Below, one piece after another: positions 18,801 through 26,879 of a DNA stretch of 64,000 nucleotides. The position numbers were made by a program, and so were the translations under genes. Positions within the stretch are counted from its first letter, which is position 1. Every line of letters begins with the position of its first letter. The stretch spans positions 54,446-118,445 of the forward strand of contig CBFIHZ010000007.1 of the NCBI GenBank assembly GCA_965662545.1. The letters run 5' to 3'. The notes under the pieces were generated by a model. That model saw nothing but the letters and a program-made list of their open reading frames with translations, ran no database searches and was not told the origin of the DNA. This DNA is from CPC320 sp002684375. Lineage in GTDB: Bacteria; Pseudomonadota; Alphaproteobacteria; Rhodobacterales; Rhodobacteraceae.

Positions 18801-20714
18801 TTAAGAGCGTTTATTGGTATCAATATCTTCGAAGTCGGCATCCAAGATATCATCTTCACCTGGCGTCCGCTCATCGGCAGCAACTGGATCGTCATCACCA
18901 CCCTCTTGGCTCGATTTATAAATCGCCTCTCCGAGCTTCATCGCCGCTTCGGTGACATTCTGTATGCCCGATTTAATTTTATCAGCATTATCAGTCTCCA
19001 GATCGTCTTTCAGCGCAGCAATCGCCAACTCAATCGCCTCAATCGTGGTAGGATCGACCTTATCCGCATGTTCTTCCATCGACTTCTCGGTCGAATGTAT
19101 CATGCTTTCAGCCTGATTTCGCGACTCGATCAATTCGCGGCGCTCCTTATCGGATTCGGCATTTTCTTCGGCTTCTTTGACCATCAGTTCGATATCATCA
19201 TCCGACAATCCACCCGAGGCCTGAATGGTAATCTTCTGCTCTTTTCCGGTGCCCTTATCCATCGCACCAACCGCCACAATACCGTTGGCATCAATGTCAA
19301 ATGTGACCTCGATTTGCGGCAGTCCACGCGGAGCTGGGGGGATATTCTCAAGATTAAACTGACCCAGAATTTTATTGTCTGTGGCCATCTCGCGTTCGCC
19401 TTGGAACACCCGGATAGTAACCGCGTTTTGATTGTCTTCAGCGGTGGAAAACACCTGAGATTTTTTCGTTGGGATAGTTGTGTTGCGATCAATCAGACGG
19501 GTAAAGACACCCCCCAGCGTTTCGATCCCGAGCGACAGTGGAGTGACATCGAGAAGAACAACGTCTTTGACATCACCTTGCAGAACACCGGCTTGGATCG
19601 CCGCACCCATAGCAACAACTTCATCGGGGTTCACACCCTTGTGGGGTTCCTTGCCAAAAAACTTGGTCACTTCCTCGATCACCCGAGGCATCCGTGTCAT
19701 CCCACCAACCAGAACAATCTCGTCGATATCCGAAGTGCTAAGGCCGGCATCCTTGAGCGCTGCCTGACAGGGCTTTAACGAACCCTTGATCAAATCTCCG
19801 ACCAGCGTTTCCAGCTTGGCGCGGGTCAGTTTCATCACCATATGCAGCGGTTGACCGGATTTTCCATCCATCGAGATGAACGGCTGATTGATTTCGGTCT
19901 GGCTGGTGCTCGACAGTTCTATCTTGGCTTTCTCGGCCGCCTCTTTTAGCCGTTGCAACGCCATTTTATCCTGCGTCAGATCTACGCCGTTTTCTTTCTT
20001 AAACTCTTCGGCAAGATAGTTGACGATGCGCATGTCAAAATCTTCACCACCCAGAAACGTATCGCCGTTGGTTGATTTGACCTCGAACAACCCGTCATCA
20101 ATCTCAAGAATTGTTACGTCAAACGTGCCGCCACCCAAATCGAACACAGCAATGGTTTTGGTTTCTTTTTTGTCCAGCCCATATGCCAGCGCCGCCGCGG
20201 TCGGCTCATTGATGATACGCAGCACTTCGAGACCGGCAATTTTACCCGCATCCTTAGTGGCCTGACGCTGTGCGTCATTGAAATAAGCGGGTACAGTGAT
20301 CACCGCCTGAGTGACATCCTCGCCAAGGTAGCCCTCAGCAGTCTCTTTCATTTTCTGCAAGGTAAACGCAGAAATTTGGCTGGCGCTGTATTTCTCATCC
20401 TTGGCTTGCACCCACGCATCGCCATTGCCGCCGTCAACGACTTCAAACGGCAGGTTTTTTTTGTCTTTGGCAAGATGAGTGTCATCAAACCGGCGCCCCA
20501 CCAAGCGCTTGACACCAAAAATTGTATTCTCAGGGTTGGTCACAGCCTGACGCTTTGCCGATTGGCCAACCAATCTCTCATCATCGGTGAAAGCGACGAT
20601 CGAAGGCGTCGTGCGTGCGCCTTCCGCATTCTCAATCACCCGCGGTTGCGCTCCATCCATAATTGCGACGCAGCTATTCGTGGTTCCAAGGTCAATACCG
20701 ATCACTTTGGCCAT
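18801..20714 (-). CDS. dnaK: Chaperone protein DnaK (Hsp70)
   Basis: DnaK is the ATP-driven Hsp70 chaperone. The 637-residue protein starts MAKVIGIDLGTTNSCVA and shows VFDLGGGTFDVTILE, VGGMTRMPRV and the substrate-binding domain beginning near LLDVTPLSLGIETLGG. It ends with a charged lid rich in Asp. The start at 20714 has a GAGGAA site; a longer reading adds 22 atypical residues. A heat-shock-like promoter lies about 110 bp upstream. dnaJ follows, in the classical order. Confidence 0.98.
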   Translation of the reverse strand: MAKVIGIDLGTTNSCVAIMDGAQPRVIENAEGARTTPSIVAFTDDERLVGQSAKRQAVTNPENTIFGVKRLVGRRFDDTHLAKDKKNLPFEVVDGGNGDAWVQAKDEKYSASQISAFTLQKMKETAEGYLGEDVTQAVITVPAYFNDAQRQATKDAGKIAGLEVLRIINEPTAAALAYGLDKKETKTIAVFDLGGGTFDVTILEIDDGLFEVKSTNGDTFLGGEDFDMRIVNYLAEEFKKENGVDLTQDKMALQRLKEAAEKAKIELSSTSQTEINQPFISMDGKSGQPLHMVMKLTRAKLETLVGDLIKGSLKPCQAALKDAGLSTSDIDEIVLVGGMTRMPRVIEEVTKFFGKEPHKGVNPDEVVAMGAAIQAGVLQGDVKDVVLLDVTPLSLGIETLGGVFTRLIDRNTTIPTKKSQVFSTAEDNQNAVTIRVFQGEREMATDNKILGQFNLENIPPAPRGLPQIEVTFDIDANGIVAVGAMDKGTGKEQKITIQASGGLSDDDIELMVKEAEENAESDKERRELIESRNQAESMIHSTEKSMEEHADKVDPTTIEAIELAIAALKDDLETDNADKIKSGIQNVTEAAMKLGEAIYKSSQEGGDDDPVAADERTPGEDDILDADFEDIDTNKRS

Positions 20715-20825
20715 CTTAGGTTCCTCATATTTTCCGGCTATTCTATACGGATAGAGGTGTTTCACCCTATCCTGCCTCATAGTTTTGCGGTCGTTTTTTG
20801 ATCATGCCGACCGCGCTCTGAGCGT

Positions 20826-20854
20826 ATATAGGGAGGGAGTCATGCCCCTGCAAG
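20826..20854 (-). promoter_or_regulatory. RpoH (sigma-32)-type promoter of dnaK
   Basis: On the minus strand CTTGCAG is followed after 14 bases by CCCTATAT. This matches the heat-shock consensus (CTTGAAA, spacer 11-16, CCCCATNT) well. It is about 112 bp upstream of the dnaK ATG, and no CIRCE-like inverted repeat is seen. Confidence 0.65.
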
Positions 20855-20942
20855 CGTTCGAAGGCCTCGGATCAGGCAATTTTTGTGAATTTTCTGCCAA
20901 AGACCCTTTTATCGTCTCGCTTGAGGGTGACCGTTGATACAC

Positions 20943-21770
20943 TCAGCCCCGTGCGCTCCAACTGGCAGAAGCGTATTTGCGGGTCACAAATTCAATCATC
21001 AATCCGATTAATAAAAACGCCAGCGTCATATAGATTGGATAGAAAAAGCTGGAGTTATGAGGGGTGTAATTAACAAAAGCAAATCCCCGCGTCTGATCAA
21101 TAATGTGAAACAGCGGGTTCCAGTCAAACATCGAAAGCATGAAAGGTGGCAGACTGTTGGCCACAAACATCTTACCAGAAGCCACCATATTGGCCCGTTG
21201 ATACACCAAAGACAGCAACCCGATTGGCCCTGGGGCCCAGGGTTTTGCCGCCATAAAGACCAGACCGACAGCAATACCACTCATCCAAGCCAAAATAACC
21301 ATTCCGACACAAGTAACCGGTTCTTTTATCTCAAAAGGCGAAATGGCAACGTAATAACCGAATAACAAAACCGATCCCGCCATCAATTGCGTATAGAGTT
21401 CGCTAAGTGCTGAGGCCGTGATTGCAATCGCTGTGTTCATCGGCGCATGCTGCATCATCGCCGATGTCGATTTCTCTGATGCCGATATCGCCTTCACGGT
21501 CTGAATATGCGCCATAAAAAGAAATACGCCTGACATGGTATAAATGAAAAAATCCCCGCGGATGCCGGCCGCTCGTATGGGAAGAATCGCAAACATAATG
21601 TAAAATGCGAGTGTAAACAGCGCGGTTTGTCCAATTGTCACCAGAATACTCAGCAGCGCATTACCGTGTTTTTGCCGCACTTTGCGGACACTCGCGTGAT
21701 AGATGCGCTCGGACAGATAAATTGCTGCGCCAAGGCGGGATTCTGGTGAAGATGTTTGAAACACGAGCAT
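20943..21770 (-). CDS. ABC-2 type polysaccharide export permease (KpsM-like)
   Basis: This 275-residue membrane protein has about six hydrophobic segments and belongs to the ABC-2 permeases that export capsule or O-antigen polysaccharide. The N-terminal amphipathic segment (residues 10-40, rich in Arg and Lys) and the final helix (FLLIGLMIEFVTRKY) are typical. AAAGGAG precedes the ATG. It is divergent from cysQ-kdsB. The usual neighbouring ATPase (KpsT-like) is not in this window, so the transporter would have to be completed from elsewhere. The surrounding Kdo, UDP-glucose and glycosyltransferase genes support a surface-glycan role. Confidence 0.8.
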   Translation of the reverse strand: MLVFQTSSPESRLGAAIYLSERIYHASVRKVRQKHGNALLSILVTIGQTALFTLAFYIMFAILPIRAAGIRGDFFIYTMSGVFLFMAHIQTVKAISASEKSTSAMMQHAPMNTAIAITASALSELYTQLMAGSVLLFGYYVAISPFEIKEPVTCVGMVILAWMSGIAVGLVFMAAKPWAPGPIGLLSLVYQRANMVASGKMFVANSLPPFMLSMFDWNPLFHIIDQTRGFAFVNYTPHNSSFFYPIYMTLAFLLIGLMIEFVTRKYASASWSARG

Positions 21771-21908
21771 CTGCTCCTTTAAATATCATCAAAAAAAAGT
21801 GTCAGCCTAGCCCTTTTACACCCGGCAGGTTAAGACTGAATAAGCAGTTAAACACCCGTATTCGAGACATATTCGAGGGGGCTAAAAAGTAACTCGGGGA
21901 GACGACTG

Positions 21909-22706
21909 ATGAATTATGAAAATCTAATGACTGTAATGCGGCGATTGGCGCTTGAGGCCGGCGATGTGATTATGGATATATATGAAACTAACGATTTTTC
22001 AGTAAACGTCAAATCAGACAACAGCCCCGTCACCGCCGCAGACGAAGCGGCTGACCAGTTAATATCAGCCGGATTGCGCGCTGCCTTCCCCAATGTCGCT
22101 CTGGTAACAGAAGAACAAAGCGTTTCACACGGCGCCCGCGCCGACGTTTTTTTGATTGTTGACCCGCTGGATGGCACAAAAGAATTCATCCACCGTCGAG
22201 GCGATTTCACCGTTAATATCGCGTATATTGAGCACGGGGTGCCAACGCGCGGCATCGTCTATGCACCGGCAAAAGGCCGGTTGTTTTACACCCTTGCTAA
22301 CGGCCAGTCTGTCGAAGAGATCGGAGAGTTTGACAAAAATCAGGCGGCGCCAACCCAGCCAATCCGCGTCAATCAAGCTGATAATACCGCTCTGATGGTC
22401 GTTGCCTCAAAATCACACCGCGACCGTCAGACCGATGCTTACATTGAGAAATACGCCGTCAAGGATATGAAAAGCGCCGGGTCATCGCTGAAATTCTGCC
22501 TAATCGCGACCGGTGAGGCCGATCTGTATCCGCGATTGGGCCGAACAATGGAGTGGGATACCGCCGCTGGCCATGCGGTGCTATCGGGCGCTGGCGGAAA
22601 AGTGGTACGATTTGACGACCTAAAGCCTCTTCGCTATGGTAAAGGTGGGTATGAAAATCCCTTTTTTATCGCCTATGGCGATGATGTAGAATTGAAAGAA
22701 CCCTGA
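21909..22706 (+). CDS. cysQ: 3'(2'),5'-bisphosphate nucleotidase CysQ
   Basis: CysQ hydrolyses PAP (adenosine 3',5'-bisphosphate) to AMP, clearing the by-product of PAPS use. The 265-residue protein shows the inositol-monophosphatase fold with Mg-binding residues in TEEQ (67-70), DPLDGT (85-90) and EWDTAAGHAV. The ATG has a GGGGAG site. Its last base is shared with the start of kdsB (TGATG), so the two are coupled. Together with the sulfotransferase gene at 28.6 kb this suggests it supports sulfation of a surface glycan as well as sulfate assimilation. Confidence 0.92.
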   Translation: MNYENLMTVMRRLALEAGDVIMDIYETNDFSVNVKSDNSPVTAADEAADQLISAGLRAAFPNVALVTEEQSVSHGARADVFLIVDPLDGTKEFIHRRGDFTVNIAYIEHGVPTRGIVYAPAKGRLFYTLANGQSVEEIGEFDKNQAAPTQPIRVNQADNTALMVVASKSHRDRQTDAYIEKYAVKDMKSAGSSLKFCLIATGEADLYPRLGRTMEWDTAAGHAVLSGAGGKVVRFDDLKPLRYGKGGYENPFFIAYGDDVELKEP

Positions 22707-23506
22707 TGTCAGTCCTTCTGGTCATTCCCGCTCGCTATGCATCAACCCGCTATCCCGGCAAGCCGCTGGTGACGCTTACCGGTGCCACAGGAGAGCGCAA
22801 AACACTGATCGAGCGCGCTTGGCTGGCTGCGCAATCTGTCGCGGGAGTAGACCGCATCGTGGTGGCCACAGATGACCGGCGCATCGAACAGGCCGCGCAG
22901 GGCTTTGGCGCCGAAGTGGTCATGACGTCAACCGACTGCTTAAATGGAACAGAACGCTGCGCTGAAACCGTAGAACAGCTGCCCGTGGACTATGATATCG
23001 TCGTCAACCTTCAGGGGGATGCGCCATTGACGCCGGCGTGGTTCATCGAGGATTTGATCAACGGGCTCCGTGCGGACCCTGCAGCCGACATCGCGACCCC
23101 AGTACTGCGCTGCGACGGTGAGACGTTGAACGCTCTGGTACAAGACCGCAAGGCCGGTCGCGTCGGAGGCACAACAGCCGTGTTTCAAGCGCAGGGTCAC
23201 GCACTGTATTTCTCGAAAGAAGTCCTTCCTTTTACAACTGAAACCTACAGCAAAGAGGCCAAAACGCCGGTTTTCCATCACGTCGGGGTCTATGCCTATC
23301 GCCCGCCGACACTACAGGCTTATCCGGGTTGGCAGATTGGGCCGTTAGAGACCCTCGAAGGACTGGAACAATTGCGATTTCTCGAGCAAGGGCGGCGGGT
23401 TCTCTGCGTTGAAGTCGAGGCGCGGTCTCGACAGTTTTGGGAATTGAACAACCCACAGGATGTGGCCCGTATCGAGGCGATGATGCTACATATGGAAATG
23501 CCCTAA
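22706..23506 (+). CDS. kdsB: 3-deoxy-manno-octulosonate cytidylyltransferase
   Basis: KdsB activates Kdo with CTP to give CMP-Kdo, the donor for lipid A core and some capsule linkers. The 266-residue protein begins VIPARYASTRYPGKPL (nucleotide-binding) and contains VVATDDRRI, MTSTDC and NLQGDAP, the standard motifs. It is coupled to cysQ. The Kdo isomerase (kdsD-type) lies at 33.4 kb in the Lpt operon. A small AT-rich hairpin follows the stop. Confidence 0.94.
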   Translation: MSVLLVIPARYASTRYPGKPLVTLTGATGERKTLIERAWLAAQSVAGVDRIVVATDDRRIEQAAQGFGAEVVMTSTDCLNGTERCAETVEQLPVDYDIVVNLQGDAPLTPAWFIEDLINGLRADPAADIATPVLRCDGETLNALVQDRKAGRVGGTTAVFQAQGHALYFSKEVLPFTTETYSKEAKTPVFHHVGVYAYRPPTLQAYPGWQIGPLETLEGLEQLRFLEQGRRVLCVEVEARSRQFWELNNPQDVARIEAMMLHMEMP

Positions 23507-23731
23507 AAAATATAACAAAGCATTGTTATTGAATTATTTTTTCATATTTCTTACCACATTCCTCAAGAGTCTTTGGCTTAAATGACTTGTATTTACATAT
23601 TAATGAAGATAATTTATGACTTGTTATTTATTATCAATTTGAAAATTACTGAACAACGTAATTTATTAAATAATATACAGTAATGTGATCATAGCAAAAA
23701 AATTTGCATTCTATTTTAACGGAACATTTAA
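23507..23731. other. AT-rich intergenic region upstream of galU
   Basis: This 225-bp stretch is far richer in A+T than the genes around it. It contains a terminator-like hairpin for kdsB (ATAACAA at 23512-23518 with TTGTTAT at 23523-23529, followed by a T-rich run). The remainder has many TTAA/AATT words but no clear promoter pair or open reading frame. It may hold the promoter of the galU-glycosyltransferase unit and sites for a nucleoid or regulatory protein. Confidence 0.55.
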
Positions 23732-24625
23732 ATGCGCAGTAAGCTCACCAAAGCTATTTTTCCTGTTGCGGGTCTGGGAACCCGCTTCTTACCTGCAACA
23801 AAATCAATTCCTAAAGAAATTATGACGCTGGTTGACCGACCATTAATCCAATACGCCATCGACGAAGCCCGTGCCGCAGGGATCACTGAATTTATCTTTG
23901 TGACGTCGCGCGGTAAAGGCGCTTTAGAAGATTACTTTGACCATGCACCGGTGCTGGAACGCGAATTGCGTAAACGCGACAAGCAAGAGTTGTTAGATGT
24001 CTTAAATCATACCAATATGGACAGTGGCGAGATTGCCTATGTCCGGCAACATCAGCCTCTTGGACTGGGCCATGCGGTTTGGTGCGCGCGCCGGTTGATC
24101 GCAGACGAACCCTTTGCCGTGATTTTACCAGATGACGTAATTGCCGCCAAGAACCCGTGCCTAAAACAAATGGTGGACGCCTTTGAGGACACGGGTGGCA
24201 ATATCATTGCCGCAATGGAGGTACCTCACGACCAGACCTCCCGGTATGGCATTCTGGATGTCGTCCCGGGCAACGGTCCCATGAATGCCGTAAGGGCCAT
24301 GGTCGAAAAACCCGCAATCGGCACAGCGCCATCCAATTTAGCCGTTATCGGCCGCTATATTCTCACCCCAAACATTCTCCGAAATCTTAGCCGCACCCGC
24401 ATAGGCAGTGGAAATGAAGTACAGCTTACCGATGCAGTCTCGGATGAGATTGCTGTCTCGGATAATGTCTATAGCTTTCGTTTTGACGGCCAGCGCTTTG
24501 ACTGTGGCACAAAAAATGGATTTCTGCAGGCAACCGTGGCCTTTGCACTGGAACGGGCCGACCTTAGGGACGAACTTTACAGCTATCTACACAAAGTCAT
24601 CACCACCAGAACAGCCGCCGAATAG
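23732..24625 (+). CDS. galU: UTP-glucose-1-phosphate uridylyltransferase
   Basis: GalU makes UDP-glucose for exopolysaccharide, capsule and LPS. The 297-residue protein has the nucleotide-binding GLGTRFLPATKSIPKE (residues about 13-28), FVTSRGKGALEDYFD, and the catalytic-site region around VEKP and RYILTP. The ATG is preceded by ACGGA. It follows the AT-rich interval, and the first glycosyltransferase starts 46 bases downstream, so a transcript through the glycosyltransferases and sulfotransferase is likely. Confidence 0.95.
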   Translation: MRSKLTKAIFPVAGLGTRFLPATKSIPKEIMTLVDRPLIQYAIDEARAAGITEFIFVTSRGKGALEDYFDHAPVLERELRKRDKQELLDVLNHTNMDSGEIAYVRQHQPLGLGHAVWCARRLIADEPFAVILPDDVIAAKNPCLKQMVDAFEDTGGNIIAAMEVPHDQTSRYGILDVVPGNGPMNAVRAMVEKPAIGTAPSNLAVIGRYILTPNILRNLSRTRIGSGNEVQLTDAVSDEIAVSDNVYSFRFDGQRFDCGTKNGFLQATVAFALERADLRDELYSYLHKVITTRTAAE

Positions 24626-24671
24626 GACGCGATGCCTCTTGCCACAAGACTTAATCCTCAATCCAAGCAAC

Positions 24672-25709
24672 ATGTTATCAAAGGCTCAAGAACGGCTCAC
24701 CAATTGGACGGTTGCCTATAAACTGCGGTCCAAACGGCGGCGGCTGCTTTGGCGAGCCTTTCGCAAACACAAGCAATTGACAGAGATAAAAAATCGCACC
24801 ACCCGCCTTGCCCCAAGCGATATCTTACTGTTTGCAACAGTGCGCAACGAACGTTTAAGACTGCCGTATTTTCTCGCCCATTACCGGCGTCTCGGCGTGC
24901 AGCATTTTTTCTTTATCAGCAACAACAGCACCGATGAGACCAATAATTTCCTAGCAAAGCAAGAAGACGTGTCGCTTTGGACAACAACGCACAGCTATAA
25001 ATTATCACGGTTTGGAATGGATTGGGTGACTTGGTTACAAATTAAATACGCGCATGGGCATTGGTGCCTGACCCTGGATGCTGATGAAATATTCATCTAT
25101 CCGTTCTACGAGACCCGCCCCCTCAAAGCCTTGACTGATTGGCTAGATACCCATGATGTTGCCTCTTTCGGGGCCTTGATGCTGGACCTCTATCCCAAGG
25201 GGCGGCTTCAGACCGAGATGTACACGGCCGGTCAGGACCCCTTTGAAATACTCAACTGGTTTGACAGCGGTAACTATTTCATTAAGCGGCAACTCAAATT
25301 GCAAAACCTTTGGGTACAAGGCGGCGTTCGGGCGCGCTGTTTTTTCGCCAATAGCCCTCTCCGTTCGCCAACCCTAAGCAAGGTCCCGCTGGTCAAGTGG
25401 AATCGTCGCTTCAGTTATCTGAGTTCCACCCATTCGCTGCTGCCGCGAAGGTTAAACCACGTCTATGGGGAAACTGGCGGCGAGAAACCGTCCGGGGTGT
25501 TGCTGCATACAAAATTCTTGCACATGGCTGTAGAGAATGCCGCCGAAGAGAAACTCCGGCGCGAACATTTCGAAAACATTGATCTCTATCAGACGTATTA
25601 CGACCATCTGACCAAAAACCCCTCTCTGTGGTGTCATACATCGTCCAAATACACCGGCTGGCGCCAGTTAGACACACTTGGATTAATGTCAAAGGGGGCT
25701 TGGATATAA
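24672..25709 (+). CDS. Family 2-like glycosyltransferase (Glyco_tranf_2_4), copy 1
   Basis: This 345-residue protein has a basic N-terminal helix and a GT-A fold. DILLFATVRNERLRLPYFL (50-68) opens the domain and LTLDADEIFIYPF carries the DxD-type metal motif at 136-138. It is paralogous to the next gene along its whole length; by eye about half of the residues match. The start at 24672 is chosen because the frame reads back inside galU; the upstream ribosome-binding site is weak. Donor and acceptor are unknown. The cluster with galU, a branching enzyme and a sulfotransferase suggests assembly of a surface polysaccharide. Confidence 0.8.
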   Translation: MLSKAQERLTNWTVAYKLRSKRRRLLWRAFRKHKQLTEIKNRTTRLAPSDILLFATVRNERLRLPYFLAHYRRLGVQHFFFISNNSTDETNNFLAKQEDVSLWTTTHSYKLSRFGMDWVTWLQIKYAHGHWCLTLDADEIFIYPFYETRPLKALTDWLDTHDVASFGALMLDLYPKGRLQTEMYTAGQDPFEILNWFDSGNYFIKRQLKLQNLWVQGGVRARCFFANSPLRSPTLSKVPLVKWNRRFSYLSSTHSLLPRRLNHVYGETGGEKPSGVLLHTKFLHMAVENAAEEKLRREHFENIDLYQTYYDHLTKNPSLWCHTSSKYTGWRQLDTLGLMSKGAWI

Positions 25710-25868
25710 CGCATTTCAGACCTTCAAAACGCAATAGCATAGAGCAAAAATCCAGCCTTCGCAAAGAACCGCACATCCTTAGTACCCTTAGACACCACAG
25801 ATAAAGAGGCACCCTAGGGCCAGTATTCAAGCATTATTTACCATAGATAATTTTCAGAAAGTAACACA

Positions 25869-26879
25869 TTGGGAGCATGGCAATCATATCGTTTGCGGGT
25901 AAGCCGCAAAACTTGGCAAGCACGTGCCACCGTCAAACGGCGTGAGCTTTCAGAAATCTCTAACCGGACCAACGTGATTAAACCCACTGATATTTTGCTT
26001 TTTTCAACCATTCGAAACGAAGAAATCCGGTTGCCGTTCTTTCTTAAATACTATCGAAATTTAGGCGTAAATCACTTTATCTTGGTCGACAATCACAGCA
26101 GTGACGGCTCCCTTGCGCTGCTCAAGGGGCAACCCGATATTTCAATTTGGCAGACCGGGCACAGCTATAAGACATCACATTTTGGCGTCGACTGGCTGAA
26201 TTGCCTGCAATCGCGCTATGGACACGGACATTGGACACTTGTCGTCGATCCAGATGAGTTTTTTATCTATCCGTTTTGTGACAACCGACCGTTGCGGGCA
26301 TTAACCGATTGGCTGGATGCAAATGAAACACGCTCATTTGGCGCTATGCTGCTTGATATGTACCCCAAAGGGCCCATCCTCGATCAAACCTACCGTTCCG
26401 GCCAGGATCCACTGGAAATCGCCAGTTGGTTTGATCCGGGAAATTATACCGTTGAGCCAAACGATAGGTTTCGTAACCTATGGATACAAGGTGGCCCACG
26501 CGCCAGAGTGTTTTTTGCCAAGACCCCACGACGCGCACCGGCGCTCAACAAGATACCGTTGGTCAAATGGCAGCGGGGTTATACCTATATATCGTCGACG
26601 CATATGTTACTGCCACGCGGTCTGAACGTGGTCTATGACACCAATGGCGGCGAACGTTTATCCGGCCTTTTGCTACATACAAAGTTTCTCAATACATTTC
26701 ACATCAAGGTCCAGGAAGAGGCCACACGGCAAACCCATTATGCAAAGAGTTTAGAATATAAAACCTATGCCCACGCACTTCGGCATAATCCCGATCTATG
26801 GTGCGAATGGTCAGAAAAATTCACCGGTTGGCAACAGCTAGAGACCTTGGGCCTGATGTCAAAAGGGCGCTGGCTATGA
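25869..26879 (+). CDS. Family 2-like glycosyltransferase (Glyco_tranf_2_4), copy 2
   Basis: The protein has 336 residues and is the tandem paralogue of the preceding gene, with the same order of motifs: DILLFSTIRNEEIRLPFFL at about 41-59, the metal motif DPD at 127-129 in LVVDPDEFFIYPF, and the shared C-terminus QLETLGLMSKGRWL. The start is a TTG with a weak AGAAAG upstream; no in-frame ATG is available near. A 159-bp gap with no gene separates the two copies. Its TGA overlaps the next gene's ATG (ATGA). The pair may have arisen by duplication and then specialised for different linkages. Confidence 0.8.
   Translation: MGAWQSYRLRVSRKTWQARATVKRRELSEISNRTNVIKPTDILLFSTIRNEEIRLPFFLKYYRNLGVNHFILVDNHSSDGSLALLKGQPDISIWQTGHSYKTSHFGVDWLNCLQSRYGHGHWTLVVDPDEFFIYPFCDNRPLRALTDWLDANETRSFGAMLLDMYPKGPILDQTYRSGQDPLEIASWFDPGNYTVEPNDRFRNLWIQGGPRARVFFAKTPRRAPALNKIPLVKWQRGYTYISSTHMLLPRGLNVVYDTNGGERLSGLLLHTKFLNTFHIKVQEEATRQTHYAKSLEYKTYAHALRHNPDLWCEWSEKFTGWQQLETLGLMSKGRWL

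Noticed and set aside
23690..23735. TTAA-rich CtrA-like site upstream of galU
   Set aside because: The spacing between TTAA half-sites is eight rather than seven bases and the region is AT-rich throughout, so the match is expected by chance.
24408..24671. Extension of the first glycosyltransferase into galU
   Set aside because: The overlap with galU is over 200 bp, and the residues encoded there are galU in another frame.
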